Origin: Nocardia jejuensis NBRC 103114
GTDB taxonomy: Bacteria; Actinomycetota; Actinomycetes; Mycobacteriales; Mycobacteriaceae
Reading direction: 5' to 3'
Assembly: GCF_001613145.1 (NCBI RefSeq)
Contig: NZ_BDBU01000001.1
Coordinates: forward strand, 1-64,000
DNA length: 64,000 bases
The position numbers and the translations under genes are program-made. The notes beneath the pieces are model-generated. The model ran no database searches and was not told the DNA's origin. It was given only the letters and a program-made list of their open reading frames with translations. The first letter of the stretch is position 1; each line of letters starts with the position of its first letter. Below are positions 24,050-32,826 of the stretch, piece by piece.

Positions 24050-25369
24050 ATGAGTAGCGATGAGTTCGTCGCGGTGATGCAGGACTCGACTCGATTGCTG
24101 CAGAACGGGCGTGCGGGGGAGGCGCTGGCACTGTTGAGCGCGTACGACGACGCGCTGCTCACCCAACCGGAGCCGCGCGACTACGGCTGGATCGTGTTCT
24201 ACCGCTTCCGGGCCGCGTTCCTGTCCGGGGATTTCGCACAGGCGCTGCGGCTGGCCGAGAACGGTCCCGCGCGCTTCGAAGCCGATGTTCCGGCCGAGAA
24301 CGCCGGCCACATGTTCTCCATGGCCATCGAGGCGGCCACCGAATCGAACCGCGCGGATTCGGCGGTGCGGATGGCGAATCGATGCCTGGAACTGCGCCGG
24401 GCACAAGGACAGCAGGGCGAGACGCTGATGGCGGCCATGACCGCCGGAACCCTGCTCGGGCGGATCGGCAGATTCGATCTCGCGCGCCCCTTCACCCGGA
24501 TACTGATCGAGGAGTCCGCGGCCTCACCCGCCTTCGACCGATTCCGGGCCTTCGGATATCGCCAACTGTGCGAGGCGGTGTCGGATCGTCCCGACCCGGA
24601 ACTGCTGGACACCCTGCTCGCGGGCCGAGAGTGGTTGCGCGCCAGCGATGATGACGATGCCCGCGTGGCCCTGGCCTTCATCGAGAGCTCACCGGCACTG
24701 CGGGAGCGGGCCGAACGGATCGATACACCCGGCGTGCGGTTCGCCGCCGGAGCCGACCCGAAAGCCGTTGCGGCGCCGGCGCATCCGCCGAGCGAACAGT
24801 GCGCGTCCGGTGAGCGGGCCGATGAACTGCTGGCCGCGGGACAGGCCGCGCAGGCGGTGGCCGCCTACGAGGCACTGATCGAGCAGACGGGGCGCACGGG
24901 CCGTCCGGACCTGTTCGTCCTCGGCAAATCGGTACTGGGACTGCTGCACGCGCTGCTCTTCGCGGGCCGGACCCGGGACGCGCACGCGGTGTGGACCGGC
25001 GAGGGCGGACTGCCCGGCCTCGGCATACTCGCGATCGAGCAGGGACAGCTCTCGCTGCACGATCTGATCGGATACCGCCTGTTCGAGGCCTACATGCACG
25101 GAATGTCCACCGGCGACCGGGAATCCGCGGTCGCGGCCGTGGACAAGATCATGGGCAGTTGCCTCGACTACGCGTTCCAGCACGAACCGCAGGTCGCGGC
25201 CGCCATGGTGAACAACTGGCGGCGGCATCTGACCGAGGTGTTCGACGACGCCCCGCCCCCGCACGTGTTCGCGGGCGTGCAGGCCGCGGAGCAGCGGCTC
25301 GGCCACCCCGTGCCATCGGGTCCGCTGTACTGGTCCAGGCCCTCGCGCTGGGTCATCGACTGGCTGTAA
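24050..25369 (+). CDS. Helical-repeat (TPR-like) protein, paralogue 1, function unknown
   Basis: A 439-residue protein made of helix pairs. Residues 1-235 have TPR-like spacing (ALALLSAYDDALLTQPEPRDYGW; YRFRAAFLSGDFAQALRLAENG), then a short linker, and residues 270-439 hold more helices. It is clearly related to the protein encoded at 25970-27322: shared blocks are DYGW, YRFRAAF, DRCLELRR/DRCIELRR, GKSVLGLL, STGDR and the terminal RWVIDWL/RWVVDWL. No enzyme motif is seen, so a scaffold or sensor role is plausible. GGGAGGGG lies 6 nt before the ATG. An NTF2-like gene separates the two copies; the three together look like an operon-sized accessory unit. Confidence 0.75.
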   Translation: MSSDEFVAVMQDSTRLLQNGRAGEALALLSAYDDALLTQPEPRDYGWIVFYRFRAAFLSGDFAQALRLAENGPARFEADVPAENAGHMFSMAIEAATESNRADSAVRMANRCLELRRAQGQQGETLMAAMTAGTLLGRIGRFDLARPFTRILIEESAASPAFDRFRAFGYRQLCEAVSDRPDPELLDTLLAGREWLRASDDDDARVALAFIESSPALRERAERIDTPGVRFAAGADPKAVAAPAHPPSEQCASGERADELLAAGQAAQAVAAYEALIEQTGRTGRPDLFVLGKSVLGLLHALLFAGRTRDAHAVWTGEGGLPGLGILAIEQGQLSLHDLIGYRLFEAYMHGMSTGDRESAVAAVDKIMGSCLDYAFQHEPQVAAAMVNNWRRHLTEVFDDAPPPHVFAGVQAAEQRLGHPVPSGPLYWSRPSRWVIDWL

Positions 25370-25433
25370 CCCCTCGCGGGGCATTACCCGACGCGTAATC
25401 GACTCTGCGCACCTGCTCGAACATGCTTGGTGC

Positions 25434-25793
25434 ATGAGCGAATACGAGAACATCGCACAGCGATACATCGACACCTGGAACGAGCAGGACGCGGGCAAGC
25501 GCAAGGCGCTGATCGACGAGTTGTACACCGCCCAGGTCTCGTTCACCGATCCACTGGTGCAGCTGACCGGACCCGAGGCCGTCGATCAGATGGTCGCCGG
25601 CGCGCAGGAACAGTTCGCCGGACTGCGATTCGGGCTCGGTCCGGTGGACGGTCACCACGACGTCGCCAGGTTCACCTGGACCCTCGGCGCACCCGGTGCG
25701 GACGAGCCGCTGGTGATCGGTTTCGACGTGATCACCCTCCAAGACAATCGCATCAGCCGAGTTCAGGGCTTTTTGGACAAGGTCCCGGGCTGA
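25434..25793 (+). CDS. SnoaL/NTF2-like small protein
   Basis: A 119-residue protein with an NTF2-like cone fold: N-terminal helices (MSEYENIAQRYIDTWNEQDAGKRKALIDELY), the motif YTAQVSFTDPLVQLTGPEAVDQM and beta strands ending in DNRISRVQGFLDKVPG. SnoaL-type members are isomerases, cyclases or ligand pockets; no catalytic Asp-His pair is clear here. It is placed between two paralogous helical-repeat genes, 64 nt after the first and 176 nt before the second. Confidence 0.8.
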   Translation: MSEYENIAQRYIDTWNEQDAGKRKALIDELYTAQVSFTDPLVQLTGPEAVDQMVAGAQEQFAGLRFGLGPVDGHHDVARFTWTLGAPGADEPLVIGFDVITLQDNRISRVQGFLDKVPG

Positions 25794-25969
25794 TCCGAGT
25801 TGCGGGCGGCTGCCTTGTTGCTGTCGAATAAGATTGCGGCGCAAGGTGGTCGGCCGTGCGGGGTGGGTCATAGGGCGGGATTTCAAACTATGACGTTGCC
25901 CTCACTGCGCCCGCGACTCGTGCGGTGCGCCATACGATCCGGGCTGATTTTGCGGGAAGGCGAAAAGCC

Positions 25970-27322
25970 ATGGATCGAAATGCGTTCGTCGAAGTGATGA
26001 ACGAGGCGAGCGGGATGTTGGAGGCCGGCCAGGCGGACGACGCCCTGGCCCGGTTGACGGCGTTCGACGATGGGCTACTCGAGGCGCCTGATCCGAAGGA
26101 CTACGGCTGGGTGGTGTCCTATCGCTTCCGGGCCGCTTTCGCCGCCGGTGATTTCGAACAGGCTCTGCACATCGCCGAGCGCGGGCCCGCCCGCTTTCCC
26201 GCCGACATCCCACCCGGCACGCTCTCGACGATGTACTCCATGGGCGTGGAGGCGGCCACCCAGCTCGACCGCGCCGAGAGTGCGGTCACCATGGCCGATC
26301 GCTGCATCGAACTGCGGCGCGGGCACGGCGATCACGGCGAGGTGCTGATGGCCGCCATGACCGCGGCCACCCTGCTCGGGGACATCGATCGGCACGATCT
26401 GGCCAGCCGGTACGCCCAACTGCTGGTGGTCGAGGGGGAGGGGCACGACGAGTACCGGGGCTACGGCTATTACGCGCTGTGCGCCGCCATCGAGAACGGC
26501 GTCGGTGACCATCTGATCGACACGCTGCGGGCGGGCCGGGAGTGGCTGGTCGCGCACGACAACGAATTCGCTCGCGTCGCACTGGAGTATCTCGACGATT
26601 CCCCCGCCGTCGGGAATCCGGCCGCCTCACCGGTACTGGCGGTCTCGGCCGGAGCGGCGACCGAATTGCTGCGGATCGGCGATCCGATCCCCGTCCCCGC
26701 GCCCGCTCCCGCGCCCGATCTGCCCGGGCCGCAGCAGCCGCCCGCCGAACAGATCGCCGGGGGTGAGACCGCGGACGCCCTGCTGGACGCCCAGCGTCCC
26801 GGGATCGCGGCCGCCGCCTATCGCGCGCTCGCCGAGGACGCCGTCGCCACCGGCAAACCCGATCCGCTGATCATGGGCAAATCCGTGCTCGGACTGCTCA
26901 TGGCGCTCATCTTCGACAACCGTGTGGGCGAAGCGCATTCGGTGTGGATCGACGAGCAGGGACCCACCTATCTCGGCATCTGGTCACTGGAGAACGGTCA
27001 GACCTCGGTCCACGACGCCATCGCCTACAACCTGGTCGCGGCCTTCCTGCACTCGCTCAGCACCGGCGACCGCAACGCCTCCAATCACGCCGTCGATTCC
27101 CTGATGGGCCGCAGCCTGGACTGGGCCTACGAGCACGACCCCCAGGCCGTCCCGCCCATGCTCAACACCTGGCGGCGCCACCTGCACGAGATCCACGAGG
27201 GCGACCCCACCCCCGAATACCTCTGGAACTTCGAACAGGCCGCCCAACGCTGGAACGGCCCCATCCCCGACGGCGGCCTCTACTGGATGCGCCCCTACCG
27301 CTGGGTCGTGGACTGGCTCTGA
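25970..27322 (+). CDS. Helical-repeat (TPR-like) protein, paralogue 2, function unknown
   Basis: A 450-residue paralogue of the protein at 24050-25369, with the same order of motifs: DPKDYGWVVSYRFRAAF, DRCIELRRGHGDHGEVLMAAMTAATLLG, GKSVLGLLMALIF and the terminal YRWVVDWL. The linker (about 245-275) is Pro/Ala rich (PVPAPAPAPDLPGPQQPPAEQ), longer than in paralogue 1. Both lack a signal peptide. The ATG at 25970 has GGAAGG 10 nt upstream; an in-frame GTG start further upstream is possible but encodes a less conserved Arg-rich segment. The arsC-like gene begins 14 nt after its stop with its own promoter. Confidence 0.75.
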   Translation: MDRNAFVEVMNEASGMLEAGQADDALARLTAFDDGLLEAPDPKDYGWVVSYRFRAAFAAGDFEQALHIAERGPARFPADIPPGTLSTMYSMGVEAATQLDRAESAVTMADRCIELRRGHGDHGEVLMAAMTAATLLGDIDRHDLASRYAQLLVVEGEGHDEYRGYGYYALCAAIENGVGDHLIDTLRAGREWLVAHDNEFARVALEYLDDSPAVGNPAASPVLAVSAGAATELLRIGDPIPVPAPAPAPDLPGPQQPPAEQIAGGETADALLDAQRPGIAAAAYRALAEDAVATGKPDPLIMGKSVLGLLMALIFDNRVGEAHSVWIDEQGPTYLGIWSLENGQTSVHDAIAYNLVAAFLHSLSTGDRNASNHAVDSLMGRSLDWAYEHDPQAVPPMLNTWRRHLHEIHEGDPTPEYLWNFEQAAQRWNGPIPDGGLYWMRPYRWVVDWL

Positions 27323-27336
27323 TTTAGGCTGCGGCC

Positions 27337-27705
27337 ATGGTATCGGAACCGATCGAGATCTGGCACAACCCCAAGTGCTCGAAGAGCCGTACGGCCAAAT
27401 CGGTGCTGGACGAGGGCGGCGCCGACTACGTCGAACGCCGCTACCTCGACAACCCGCCGTCCGTGGCCGAAATCCGGGCCGCGCTGGGCAAACTCGGGCT
27501 GGAGCCGTGGGATATCACCCGGACCACGGAGGCCGAGGCGAAGGAACTGGGTGTGGCGGCGTGGGGTCGCACCGCCGCCGAGCGTGATCGCTGGATCGAG
27601 GCGCTCGCGACCCATCCGCGACTCATCCAGCGGCCCATCGTGTTCACCGCCGACGGTCGCGCGTTCGTGGCCCGCAGCGATGACGCGCTCGACGAACTGC
27701 GCTGA
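27337..27705 (+). CDS. arsC: ArsC/Spx-family arsenate reductase-like protein
   Basis: A 122-residue thioredoxin-fold protein of the ArsC/YffB/Spx family. IEIWHNPKCSKSRTAKSVL has the reactive Cys14 and the helix that follows; the conserved Arg in HPRLIQRPIVF completes the arsenate-reductase active site. It may reduce arsenate using glutaredoxin- or mycoredoxin-type electron donors; no other ars gene is nearby, so the physiological substrate may differ. A -10 TAGGCT (27325-27330) ends 6 nt before the ATG, so it has a leaderless transcript despite lying just behind the upstream gene. Confidence 0.85.
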   Translation: MVSEPIEIWHNPKCSKSRTAKSVLDEGGADYVERRYLDNPPSVAEIRAALGKLGLEPWDITRTTEAEAKELGVAAWGRTAAERDRWIEALATHPRLIQRPIVFTADGRAFVARSDDALDELR

Positions 27706-27893
27706 GCGGAACACACATCGTGTGATGCCGCTGGTCTCGGTGAGATCGTCGCCCGGTGCCCGGTGTGACAGAGCAGCGGACCCGGTGACCACCGTTGTTC
27801 TGGCTGAGCCGCGAAAGCCGTGACGGTGGCGATCGAATCGTGAATCGCGTGCCGGACCGTGCTGAATCGGATTCCGGCCGCACGCGATTCGGT

Positions 27894-28349
27894 TCATCGG
27901 AGGGCGAAGACCGGGAAACCGGGTGCGATATCGGTCAATTGGGCATCGGTGGCGTTCTTGTCCACGCCCTCGAAGAAGCGGCCGACCTCCCAGCCCCAGC
28001 GCGCCAGGTATTCGCGCAGCACGGGCACTTTGTCGGCGTCGGGGAGTTCGGTGGCGGTGAAGGTCTCGGATCTGCGGCCCAGGCGCAGTTCGCCGACCCC
28101 GGCCACGCGCAGGTTCTTGACCCACTGGGTGTGCCCGCGCGGTGCGACCAGGTAGCGGCGGCCGTCGTCGGTGGTCAGAACATTGACCATGGTGGTGCGC
28201 CATTCACCGCTCGTACGCCCGCGCACCGCCAGCAAACGTGACCCGGCGACGCTGATTCCGAGCTTGGGCAGCATGTTGAAGATCCGGTTCATGATCGGAT
28301 CCAGGCCGGAGGGGCCGATGTAGCGGTTGGCGGCGGTCTTGGCGTCCAT
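27894..28349 (-). CDS. DUF385/Ddn-like nitroreductase-family deazaflavin-dependent protein
   Basis: A 151-residue F420/flavin split-barrel protein: RLLAVRGRTSGEWRTTMVNVL, DGRRYLVAPRGHTQWVKNLRVAG and a C-terminal helix DKVPVLREYLARWGWEVGRFF. It resembles Ddn-like proteins that reduce quinones or nitro compounds with F420H2. Divergent to a TetR regulator, with two copies of an AGAGC-N3-GCTCT palindrome in the shared promoter region and a TTGACA -35 (minus strand, 28421-28426) overlapping the distal copy, so expression is probably repressed until the TetR protein binds its ligand. Confidence 0.85.
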   Translation of the reverse strand: MDAKTAANRYIGPSGLDPIMNRIFNMLPKLGISVAGSRLLAVRGRTSGEWRTTMVNVLTTDDGRRYLVAPRGHTQWVKNLRVAGVGELRLGRRSETFTATELPDADKVPVLREYLARWGWEVGRFFEGVDKNATDAQLTDIAPGFPVFALR

Positions 28350-28371
28350 GGCGACTTCCTTCGATCTCTGC

Positions 28372-28438
28372 GAGAGCGGTGCTCTCTGATGTGATCAGTG
28401 TGCGCGAACCGTCGACACCTTGTCAAGAGCAGTGCTCT
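28372..28438. promoter_or_regulatory. Paired TetR operators between the DUF385 gene and its divergent regulator
   Basis: Site 1 at 28372-28386 is GAGAGCGGTGCTCTC, a perfect 15-nt palindrome with a 3-nt centre. Site 2 at 28426-28438 is AGAGCAGTGCTCT, a perfect 13-nt palindrome. They share AGAGCRGTGCTCT. Site 2 abuts the -35 TTGACA of the minus-strand gene; site 1 lies between its expected transcript start and start codon, 22 nt before the ATG. The TetR gene starts 40 nt to the right of site 2. Autoregulation and repression of the DUF385 gene are the natural reading. Confidence 0.8.
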
Positions 28439-28478
28439 CGAATTAGTTCACCGATCCGATGCGTGGCACACTGGTCGG

Positions 28479-29192
28479 ATGAACGCTCCTCACCAGGCCC
28501 GGACGAACGCGCCTCGCACGGCACGCGAGCGCGCCCGTGCGGAGATCACCCGCGAGATCACCGACGCCGCCCGCCGCCAACTGGCCGAATCGGGCGCGCC
28601 CGCCCTGTCGCTGCGCGCCATCGCGCGTGAGCTGGGCATGGTCTCCTCCGCGCTGTACCGCTACTTCCCGAGCCGGGACGACCTGCTCACCGCCCTCATC
28701 ATCGAGGCCTACGACGCCCTCGGTCACGACGTCGAACACGCCGTCGCCGGCGCGCCCACCCCTCGCGCCCGATGGCGCGCGGTCGCGAACGCGGTCCGCG
28801 ACTGGGCGACCGCCCGCCCGCACGAATACGCCCTCGTCTACGGCTCCCCGGTCCCCGGCTATCAGGCCCCCGAAGCCACCATCGCCCACGCCTCCCGAAT
28901 CCCCGTGGCCGCCTTCGGCATAGTCCGGGCAGCGTGGGAATCCGGGTCTCTGACAATCCCCGAGGACGCCCTGTCCCCGGACCTGTCCGCCCAATCCACC
29001 GCCATCGCAGCCCAATTGGCCCCCGGCCTCCCTGCCCCCACCGTGGCCCGCCTGGTCGTGGCCTGGACCCAACTGTTCGGCGCGGTGACCTTCGAACTCT
29101 TCGGCCAGCTGAAGAACAGCATGGACCCCGCCGACCCCTTCTTCGCCTACTCCGTCGAGGTCATGGCAGATTTCATCGGCCTCACCGAGTGA
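28479..29192 (+). CDS. TetR-family transcriptional regulator
   Basis: A 237-residue TetR regulator: the DNA-binding domain is ARAEITREITDAARRQLAESGAPALSLRAIARELGMVSSALYRYF with the recognition helix SSALYRYFPSRDDLL (about residues 54-68), followed by a ligand domain that fits TetR_C_13-like proteins (WATARPHEYALVYGSPVPGYQAP). It is divergent from the DUF385 gene and is expected to bind the AGAGCRGTGCTCT sites between them. The ATG at 28479 is preferred over longer frames that would cover operator 2. The ligand is unknown; a nitro- or quinone-type compound would suit its target. Confidence 0.9.
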   Translation: MNAPHQARTNAPRTARERARAEITREITDAARRQLAESGAPALSLRAIARELGMVSSALYRYFPSRDDLLTALIIEAYDALGHDVEHAVAGAPTPRARWRAVANAVRDWATARPHEYALVYGSPVPGYQAPEATIAHASRIPVAAFGIVRAAWESGSLTIPEDALSPDLSAQSTAIAAQLAPGLPAPTVARLVVAWTQLFGAVTFELFGQLKNSMDPADPFFAYSVEVMADFIGLTE

Positions 29193-29335
29193 GCGATAGG
29201 GGCGCCCGGCCGTGTGCCCTGCACCGCATAGGTATTGCGATCCGGCAGATACATGGGTGACCGAGTGGCTCGAGGTTGCCGGGGCGGACCGGCTTCCTCG
29301 AGGACATCGGGCGGGGGCCGTGGTGGATGGGAGGG

Positions 29336-29683
29336 TCAGAGGGGGAAGGGTGGGGTGCCGACGCCGACTATGCGCAGGTTGCCCCAGGGGTCGCGTTCCT
29401 GGAGGGTGGCGGGGGTGGGGGTGCCGCCGGGGAGGGTGAGGAAGACCTGGCCTCGGCCGGGGTCGGGGAGTTCGATGCCGTCGGCGGCGGAAAGCCTTCC
29501 GTGCCAATGGAAATTGCCGTCGATCGGGTCCAGATAGCCGTTGAGTGCCACGGTGACCGGGATTTCCGCTCCGGGTGCGTCGAGCAGTCCTGGGCCCGAG
29601 AACTCCGGGGCGGGTTCGGGTTCGGAGAGGTCGTCGGGACTTTTCCACTCGCGGTGGGCGCGCCTGCGGCGCAGGCGGATCAC
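29336..29683 (-). CDS. DUF4873 domain protein
   Basis: A 115-residue protein that matches the DUF4873 pattern by ALNGYLDPIDGNFHWHGRL and GQVFLTLPGGTPTPATLQERDPWGNLRIVGVGTPPF. In mycobacteria such a domain occurs alone or fused to flavin monooxygenases; no activity is known. Its ATG overlaps the stop of the AurF-like gene by 4 nt, so the two are co-translated and probably work together. Confidence 0.8.
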   Translation of the reverse strand: MIRLRRRRAHREWKSPDDLSEPEPAPEFSGPGLLDAPGAEIPVTVALNGYLDPIDGNFHWHGRLSAADGIELPDPGRGQVFLTLPGGTPTPATLQERDPWGNLRIVGVGTPPFPL

Positions 29684-30588
29684 AGCAGGCCCCGGCGTCG
29701 CCAGATGCGCTTGCCGATCGGGCCGATCAAGCCCTGTTTGTCCAGGAACGCACCGAGATTCGCCGCGCCCGCCCCGAGTGTGCGCTGGGCGTGCGGATTC
29801 TCGCGGGCGACGTGTCGGAGCGCGCGCGGATCATCCAGGCCCGCGCGAACGTACATGTGCCAGTTGGTCATCAGATGTACGAACAGCGGAGCGGCAACGG
29901 CCACACACAGTTTCGTGTACGCCAGCTCGGCGTGGGACATGGTCGGGGTGCGCCGGGCCAGCGCGTCGCGGGCGAAGCCGATGTGGCGGGCCTCCTCGGT
30001 GACGTGAATACGCATGGCGCGCGCGACGACCGGCTGCAGTTCCGGGTCGTCCAGGGTGCGGCGCTGGATGGCGTCGAAGATCTCCTCGCCGACCAGTGCG
30101 CCGACCCAGACCATGGACCCGCGCAGGAAAAGCTGCAGCGAGCTGATCACCAGGCGTTCGTAGCGGTTGGGCCAGTACGGCCGCGCCTCGATGCGATCGA
30201 GCAGCTTGCCGAACATCATCATGTGCCGGCATTCGTCGCCCATCTCGGTGAGCGTGTAGTGCGAGTGCCGCGAGGTGGGATCGCCGTTCATCAACTCGCG
30301 CAGCAGCAGGCGGTTGAGCAGGTTCTCGAACCAGATGCCGACCGAGAGCACATTCGCCAGTTCCTGGCGCGAGAGTTCGCGGCGCTGTTGCGGCGCCATG
30401 GCTTCCCACTGCGGGGTGCCGAAGAGTGAGATCACCTCGGGCGGGAGGAAGAGTTTGTCGGGATCGAGCGGGGCGTTCCAGTCGATATCCACGACCGGGT
30501 CGTAGGACTTCTTCGCCGAGCCGGTCAGTAGACGTTGGGCGAAGGATTCGCGGGGGAGTAGTGCGGCATCCACGGCGTCGTTGCGCAT
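29680..30588 (-). CDS. AurF-type diiron N-oxygenase / hydroxylase
   Basis: A 302-residue non-haem diiron protein of the AurF family. Metal-ligand motifs are GDECRHMMMFGKLLD (ECxxH-like, about residues 117-131), EEIFDAIQ in the middle and TEEARHIGFARD (EExxH, about 197-208), in the ferritin-like order. AurF-type enzymes oxidise aryl amines to nitro compounds; many actinobacterial members of this group are of unknown substrate or act in lipid or natural-product modification. RBS and start are normal. Divergent to a TetR regulator across a gap with direct repeats (30604-30643), and translationally coupled to the DUF4873 gene. Confidence 0.85.
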   Translation of the reverse strand: MRNDAVDAALLPRESFAQRLLTGSAKKSYDPVVDIDWNAPLDPDKLFLPPEVISLFGTPQWEAMAPQQRRELSRQELANVLSVGIWFENLLNRLLLRELMNGDPTSRHSHYTLTEMGDECRHMMMFGKLLDRIEARPYWPNRYERLVISSLQLFLRGSMVWVGALVGEEIFDAIQRRTLDDPELQPVVARAMRIHVTEEARHIGFARDALARRTPTMSHAELAYTKLCVAVAAPLFVHLMTNWHMYVRAGLDDPRALRHVARENPHAQRTLGAGAANLGAFLDKQGLIGPIGKRIWRRRGLL

Positions 30589-30603
30589 GGCGGCTCCTGA
30601 CTC

Positions 30604-30643
30604 GATTAGTGCTACAAGCTGTTACACTCAGATTAGTGGTACA
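30604..30643. promoter_or_regulatory. Direct repeats (GATTAGTGSTACA) in the AurF/TetR divergent promoter
   Basis: GATTAGTGCTACA (30604-30616) recurs at 30631-30643 with one change (S is C or G), 27 nt apart. The first copy also opens an imperfect palindrome AGTG-N2-ACA-N3-TGT-N2-CACT (30608-30628). They sit 16 nt upstream of the aurF-like start and 40 nt upstream of the TetR gene and are likely TetR binding sites. Confidence 0.6.
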
Positions 30644-30682
30644 CACTGTATCGGTCAATGGTCGAGTGGGTATCGTGAGGCG

Positions 30683-31399
30683 GTGACCGGAATCAGTACT
30701 GGCAAACCCACAGCGACGGCAGACGGCCGCAGCACGCGCTGGAACGGTCACAAGGCGCGCCGTCGCGCCGACATGCTCGACGCCGCGCTCGCGGTCATCG
30801 AGGAGCACGGCACCGACATCTCGGTACGCCAGATCGCCGATCGGCTCGAGGTCCCGCGCCCGGTGGTGTACCGGCACTTCGCCGGTCGCACCGACCTCGA
30901 CGACCAGATCCGCCGCCACATTCTGGAATCGCTACTGGCCGAACTGCTTCCGCGCCTGCGCCCGGACGGCACCGTGCGCGATGCGGTGCGCGGTGCGGTC
31001 GGCACCTATGTCGGCTGGGTCGAACGCCACCCGAATCTGCACCGCTTCCTCACCGCCGCCGAACCTCCCGGTGAATCCTCCGGCGCGCTGGCCGGCGCCC
31101 GCGATCGCATCGGCGGGCAGCTGGCCGATCTGTTCGCCGACACCCTCGCGCGCTTCGGCCTGGACCGCAATCGCGCCCGCCCCATGGCCTTCGGCACGGT
31201 CGGGTTCGTCGACGGCGTGGTGAACAGCTGGCGCGCGGACCCGCGCACCACCCTGACCAGCGATCAGGTCGAGGGCATTCTCACCGAATCGGTGCTGGCT
31301 CTGCTCGAGGGCAATGCCCGCAGCCTGGACGTGCCGCTGACCCGGGACACCGTGGTCGGGGAACTCATGTCACAGGTGGAAGCCGCACGGGCGCAATGA
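30683..31399 (+). CDS. TetR-family transcriptional regulator of the AurF-like operon
   Basis: A 238-residue TetR regulator. After a low-complexity 25-residue start, the DNA-binding domain reads RRADMLDAALAVIEEHGTDISVRQIADRLEVPRPVVYRHFAGRTDL (about residues 27-71), followed by an all-helical ligand domain. The GTG at 30683 has GAGG just upstream and clears the repeat region; an upstream ATG frame would begin inside the operators. It most likely represses the AurF-DUF4873 pair and itself. Confidence 0.88.
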   Translation: MTGISTGKPTATADGRSTRWNGHKARRRADMLDAALAVIEEHGTDISVRQIADRLEVPRPVVYRHFAGRTDLDDQIRRHILESLLAELLPRLRPDGTVRDAVRGAVGTYVGWVERHPNLHRFLTAAEPPGESSGALAGARDRIGGQLADLFADTLARFGLDRNRARPMAFGTVGFVDGVVNSWRADPRTTLTSDQVEGILTESVLALLEGNARSLDVPLTRDTVVGELMSQVEAARAQ

Positions 31400-31406
31400 G
31401 TTCGGC

Positions 31407-32669
31407 TCAGCCGCGCGCGGTGATCGCCCGATAGCTGCTGTTCCACAACCATTCCACCGGCCCGCGCTCGAACCGCCGCAACCACAGGTGCGCGACGCTC
31501 AGCATGAGCGCGCACACGATCACGTACACCCCGATCGTGAACGGCACCCGCGAGTTCGGCGAGAACAGTTGCGCCAGACCCAGTCCCCAGCCGTAGCAGA
31601 TCGCGCCCGCCACCAGATTCTGAAGGATGTAGCAGCTCAACGCCATTCGCCCCACCTCCGTGAAGCGCCGGGCCACGAAACCCGGGGTCCGCCCGCTCGC
31701 GTACGCCTGGGCGACCAGCCCGAGAATGCCCAGCGCCACGATCGGCGCGAGCCCGTACCGGGTGAACAGCAGGAAATCGCCGTCGATCGTGCCCAGGATC
31801 AGATCCAGCGGCGCGGCCACCGCGAAGCCGACGACCATGAGCCGCTTGCGAATTCGCTCCCCGTCGGCGTCGAAGACACCCGCTCGGTACAGTCGCGCCC
31901 CCAGCAGGAACAGCGCGATGGACATCGGGAAGATGAAGAGCGGCTCGAGCCGGAACAGCAGCAGATGATCCCAGCGGAAGACCACCAGATCCCAGAACGA
32001 CCCGTCCGCATAGGGATTGGGGTCCAGCGGATCGGCGGCGCGCGCACCGTCCCGTGTCGACGGGTCGGCGACGAGCATGCCGAGCGCGATCACCGTGAGC
32101 ATCGCCACATGCACGCTCGCCGCGATGATCAGCCAGCGCCGTTGCGCCCGCGGGCTCCTGGCCAGGACGAAGGCCACCACCAGCCCGGTGACGGCGTACC
32201 CCATCAGCACGTCGAACTCCGCGACCAGGAAGAAATTGATCACGCCGTCCACGAACAGCAGCGCCGCACGCCACGGATACGATCCCGGCCACGCCCGCCC
32301 GCCGCGCGCCGCCGAGCGCTGCTGAATGGCAAGCCCGATCCCGAACATGATCGTCAGCAAACCCAGGAACTTGCCCTGCGCCAGCTGCTGCAGGACACGC
32401 TCGGCCCACAGCCACGCCCCCGACGGCAGATCCGAGCGCTCCACGTAGCCGACCAGCCCGGCGCTGTCGGTGAAGATCCAGATATTCGTGCCCAGCGTGC
32501 CCAGGATGGCGATCCCGCGCAGCACGTCCAGCGCGGGCAATCGCGACGAACGAGACTCGGCGGGAACGGGTTTCGATCCGGTCACGACCTCGTCCCGGCC
32601 GCCGGTATCCATCCCGGGAGACGGGACCCCGGCACTCGCCGGAACGATACGGTGCGCGGGTTCGACCAT
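31407..32669 (-). CDS. DUF418 polytopic membrane protein
   Basis: A membrane protein of about 420 residues with the DUF418 C-terminal signature ([26 protein letters not shown] and [18 protein letters not shown]). The N-terminal half has [20 protein letters not shown], as in other family members, and about eight to ten membrane helices in all. Function is unknown; some relatives are suggested acyl or membrane transfer proteins. The exact start is uncertain: ATGs at 32669 and 32678 are possible and longer frames overlap dop. A second DUF418 gene is at 62092-63294. Confidence 0.78.
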   Translation of the reverse strand: MVEPAHRIVPASAGVPSPGMDTGGRDEVVTGSKPVPAESRSSRLPALDVLRGIAILGTLGTNIWIFTDSAGLVGYVERSDLPSGAWLWAERVLQQLAQGKFLGLLTIMFGIGLAIQQRSAARGGRAWPGSYPWRAALLFVDGVINFFLVAEFDVLMGYAVTGLVVAFVLARSPRAQRRWLIIAASVHVAMLTVIALGMLVADPSTRDGARAADPLDPNPYADGSFWDLVVFRWDHLLLFRLEPLFIFPMSIALFLLGARLYRAGVFDADGERIRKRLMVVGFAVAAPLDLILGTIDGDFLLFTRYGLAPIVALGILGLVAQAYASGRTPGFVARRFTEVGRMALSCYILQNLVAGAICYGWGLGLAQLFSPNSRVPFTIGVYVIVCALMLSVAHLWLRRFERGPVEWLWNSSYRAITARG

Positions 32670-32826
32670 GCGCGACATTCTTCCGTTCGGGCAGGTCCGC
32701 GCGGATCGCCCGGGAGGACCATCACGGGTACGCCGCGCGGATGACCCGCCCCCGACAACACCCCCGCACGGCCACGTAAACCCCGGGCGCGCCCGATACG
32801 CGGCAACGTCGCCTAGGCTCGACGGC

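Noticed and set aside
25369..25383. CCCC-TCGC-GGGG hairpin after the first helical-repeat gene
   Set aside because: A 4-bp stem without a T-tract is not enough for a terminator call.
27710..27730. CACAC-ATC-GTGTG inverted repeat after the arsC-like gene
   Set aside because: Only 5-bp arms and no T-run; too weak to call a terminator or operator.
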